DNA of 64,000 nucleotides from an uncultured Erythrobacter sp. (lineage in GTDB: Bacteria > Pseudomonadota > Alphaproteobacteria > Sphingomonadales > Sphingomonadaceae). Shown here one piece after another: positions 62,999 through 64,000 of the stretch. The stretch spans positions 1,275,643 to 1,339,642 of the forward strand of contig NZ_CANMZM010000001.1 in assembly GCF_947502395.1 (NCBI RefSeq). Reading direction: 5' to 3'. Both the position numbers and the translations under genes were made by a program. The notes beneath the pieces are model-generated. The model searched no databases. It had not been told where the DNA came from and saw nothing but the letters and a program-made list of their open reading frames with translations. Every line of letters starts with the position of its first letter. The first letter of the stretch is position 1.

Positions 62999-63796
62999 AT
63001 GAATCACCCATTTCGAGTTCAAGATGGTTCATACCAAAAACGACCATTAATGCTCGAAATGCAACTAGGACAAAACCGGATGCGTGGAATAGAAATAAGA
63101 AAGCAGATTCGTGAACTCGTACGATCTACCATCCCAGTGGACGAAATGAGATAAGCGTTCCCAGAAAAGTTTAGGGGTGGAGCAAAAGTCACAGGCGATG
63201 ATGATAAGGATAGCCGTGCGTTGCTTTATGAACTGGAAGGACTGTTAAACCCGCAATCTATCGGGTTCATGGTGGACATCTTACCATATCTTTACAAACG
63301 TCTACGCGATGCCGATCCGTCTGTAAGGTCAGAAGAGCAGTTGACTTTGTTGGATGTGGGAGACCGCACCGGTGTTGGCGCCGATCTGCTCGCGAGCATA
63401 TTCTATGGCATTTGGTCGAAGCAAAAAATCTCGGTCGATGTTCTCGACATCAATGACACATTTGAAGACTATATTTATGCTAGCACGAAGTTTGTTCGCC
63501 AGTTCATATGTACTGATATCTTTAACATGGAAAGCGAGCAGTATGATTATATCGTTTGCTCACATGTTATTGAACACATCGATGAACCATTCTCATTCTG
63601 TGAACAGCTACGGAGAGTTTCAAAGCGCGGTATAATCATGTACTGCCCATATGAAGAGCATGATCCGATCATCGGATACAATACGATAACGCATTAAATG
63701 ATCGAAGGATTTGGGGTCCAGGATATCACTATTCTGGATAACACCTGGTTTTGCAAGCAACAAAGCAGACCTGATTTAAAGACTGTTTTGTTTTGA
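62999..63796 (+). pseudogene. Methyltransferase gene interrupted by two in-frame TAA codons
   Basis: Read in a single frame from the ATG at 62999 to the TGA at 63794-63796, this gives a plausible methyltransferase of about 265 codons, broken only by TAA at 63152-63154 and TAA at 63695-63697. The segments are MNHPFRVQDGSYQKR...VRSTIPVDEMR, then AFPEKFRGG...LLDVGDRTGVGADLLA (motif I), ICSHVIEHIDEP-like YIVCSHVIEHIDEPFSF, PYEEHDPIIGYNTITH, then MIEGFGVQDITILDN. The reading continues sensibly across both stops, as if two CAA or GAA codons had become TAA. The region is visibly richer in A and T than the locus around it. Confidence 0.7.
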
Positions 63797-63987
63797 CTTC
63801 CCTCTTTATATTGAGAAAATCTTAACTTCTTAGCCTAGCGTAAGTCGAAATTACTAGCGTTTATTATCGCGATGAGCCTTGGCTTTCAATTGCCGGTATG
63901 GTTTGCCTTGCTGATGCGATATTTGACGCGCTCCTCTGGAATGTGACCGATTTTTGTTAGAGTCTGGCACGAAGGAGTCAGACGAGG

Positions 63988-64000
63988 ATGAAACGAAGTC
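63988..64000 (+). CDS. Start of a gene cut by the window edge, perhaps a transposase
   Basis: An ATG at 63988 follows a strong AAGGAG at 63972-63977 and begins MKRS before the window ends. MKRS is a common start of IS3-family OrfA proteins, and the A/T-rich leader with TGTGACCGATTTTTGTTAGA near 63940 could be an element end. The evidence is only four codons plus context. Confidence 0.3.

Noticed and set aside
62923..63114. Short separate gene before the broken methyltransferase
   Set aside because: The better reading is the other frame, starting at 62999, which joins the methyltransferase segments.

Overview
The window looks like a chromosomal stretch of an aerobic, pigmented alphaproteobacterium of the order Sphingomonadales, most like Erythrobacteraceae. 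This is inferred from a carotenoid cluster (crtY, crtI, crtB), a CYP153-like P450, acyl-CoA catabolism genes, the DUF2585 membrane protein and the small palindromic repeats found between genes. No rRNA, tRNA or CRISPR array was recognised.

Region 1 (about 0.1-12.5 kb) is a mosaic of short units: a DoxX-like membrane protein, a SWIB-domain protein with a clear terminator, a PEBP-like protein, an S41 protease lipoprotein, a fasciclin lipoprotein, a photolyase-type FAD protein whose Rossmann-like part seems to lie at the C-terminus, a ribosome hibernation factor, two unknown neighbours (one membrane-associated, one HEAT-like), a secreted RidA protein, a GIY-YIG nuclease gene flanked by palindromic repeats, a zinc-ribbon protein with a deoxyribosyltransferase/TIR-like domain, and thiC behind a TPP riboswitch.

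Region 2 (12.5-39 kb) is metabolic: a P450-GST-nitronate monooxygenase operon; envelope proteins and hydrolases; the carotenoid cluster crtY-crtI-(DUF1851)-(LOG family)-crtB, with a large perfect inverted repeat just before crtB; an acyl-CoA carboxylase pair; an efflux transporter, dinB, NUDIX, 6-phosphogluconolactonase and Dps; then an SDR and two acyl-CoA dehydrogenases.

Region 3 (39-64 kb) is a large surface-polysaccharide locus. A minus-strand unit of ten closely packed genes starts with inositol-3-phosphate synthase and an inositol-phosphate cytidylyltransferase-like enzyme. It continues through a glycosyltransferase, a KpsE/KpsM/KpsT-type ABC capsule exporter, two FkbM methyltransferases, another glycosyltransferase and a BexD/CtrA-type outer-membrane export lipoprotein. 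The neighbouring genes encode one more glycosyltransferase, two CDP-alcohol phosphotransferases, WecB and WecC (UDP-ManNAcA supply), two large glycosyltransferase-like proteins, a P-loop protein, a methyltransferase and a second methyltransferase gene broken by two in-frame TAA codons. The window ends at what may be the first codons of an insertion-sequence gene.

The most interesting reading is that CDP-inositol chemistry (Ino1, a cytidylyltransferase and two CDP-alcohol phosphotransferases) is built into an ABC-dependent capsule locus. The ABC ATPase and the large glycosyltransferase of this locus also carry a related TPR-like module. The product could be an inositol-phosphate-modified or inositol-phosphate-anchored glycan, which is inference.
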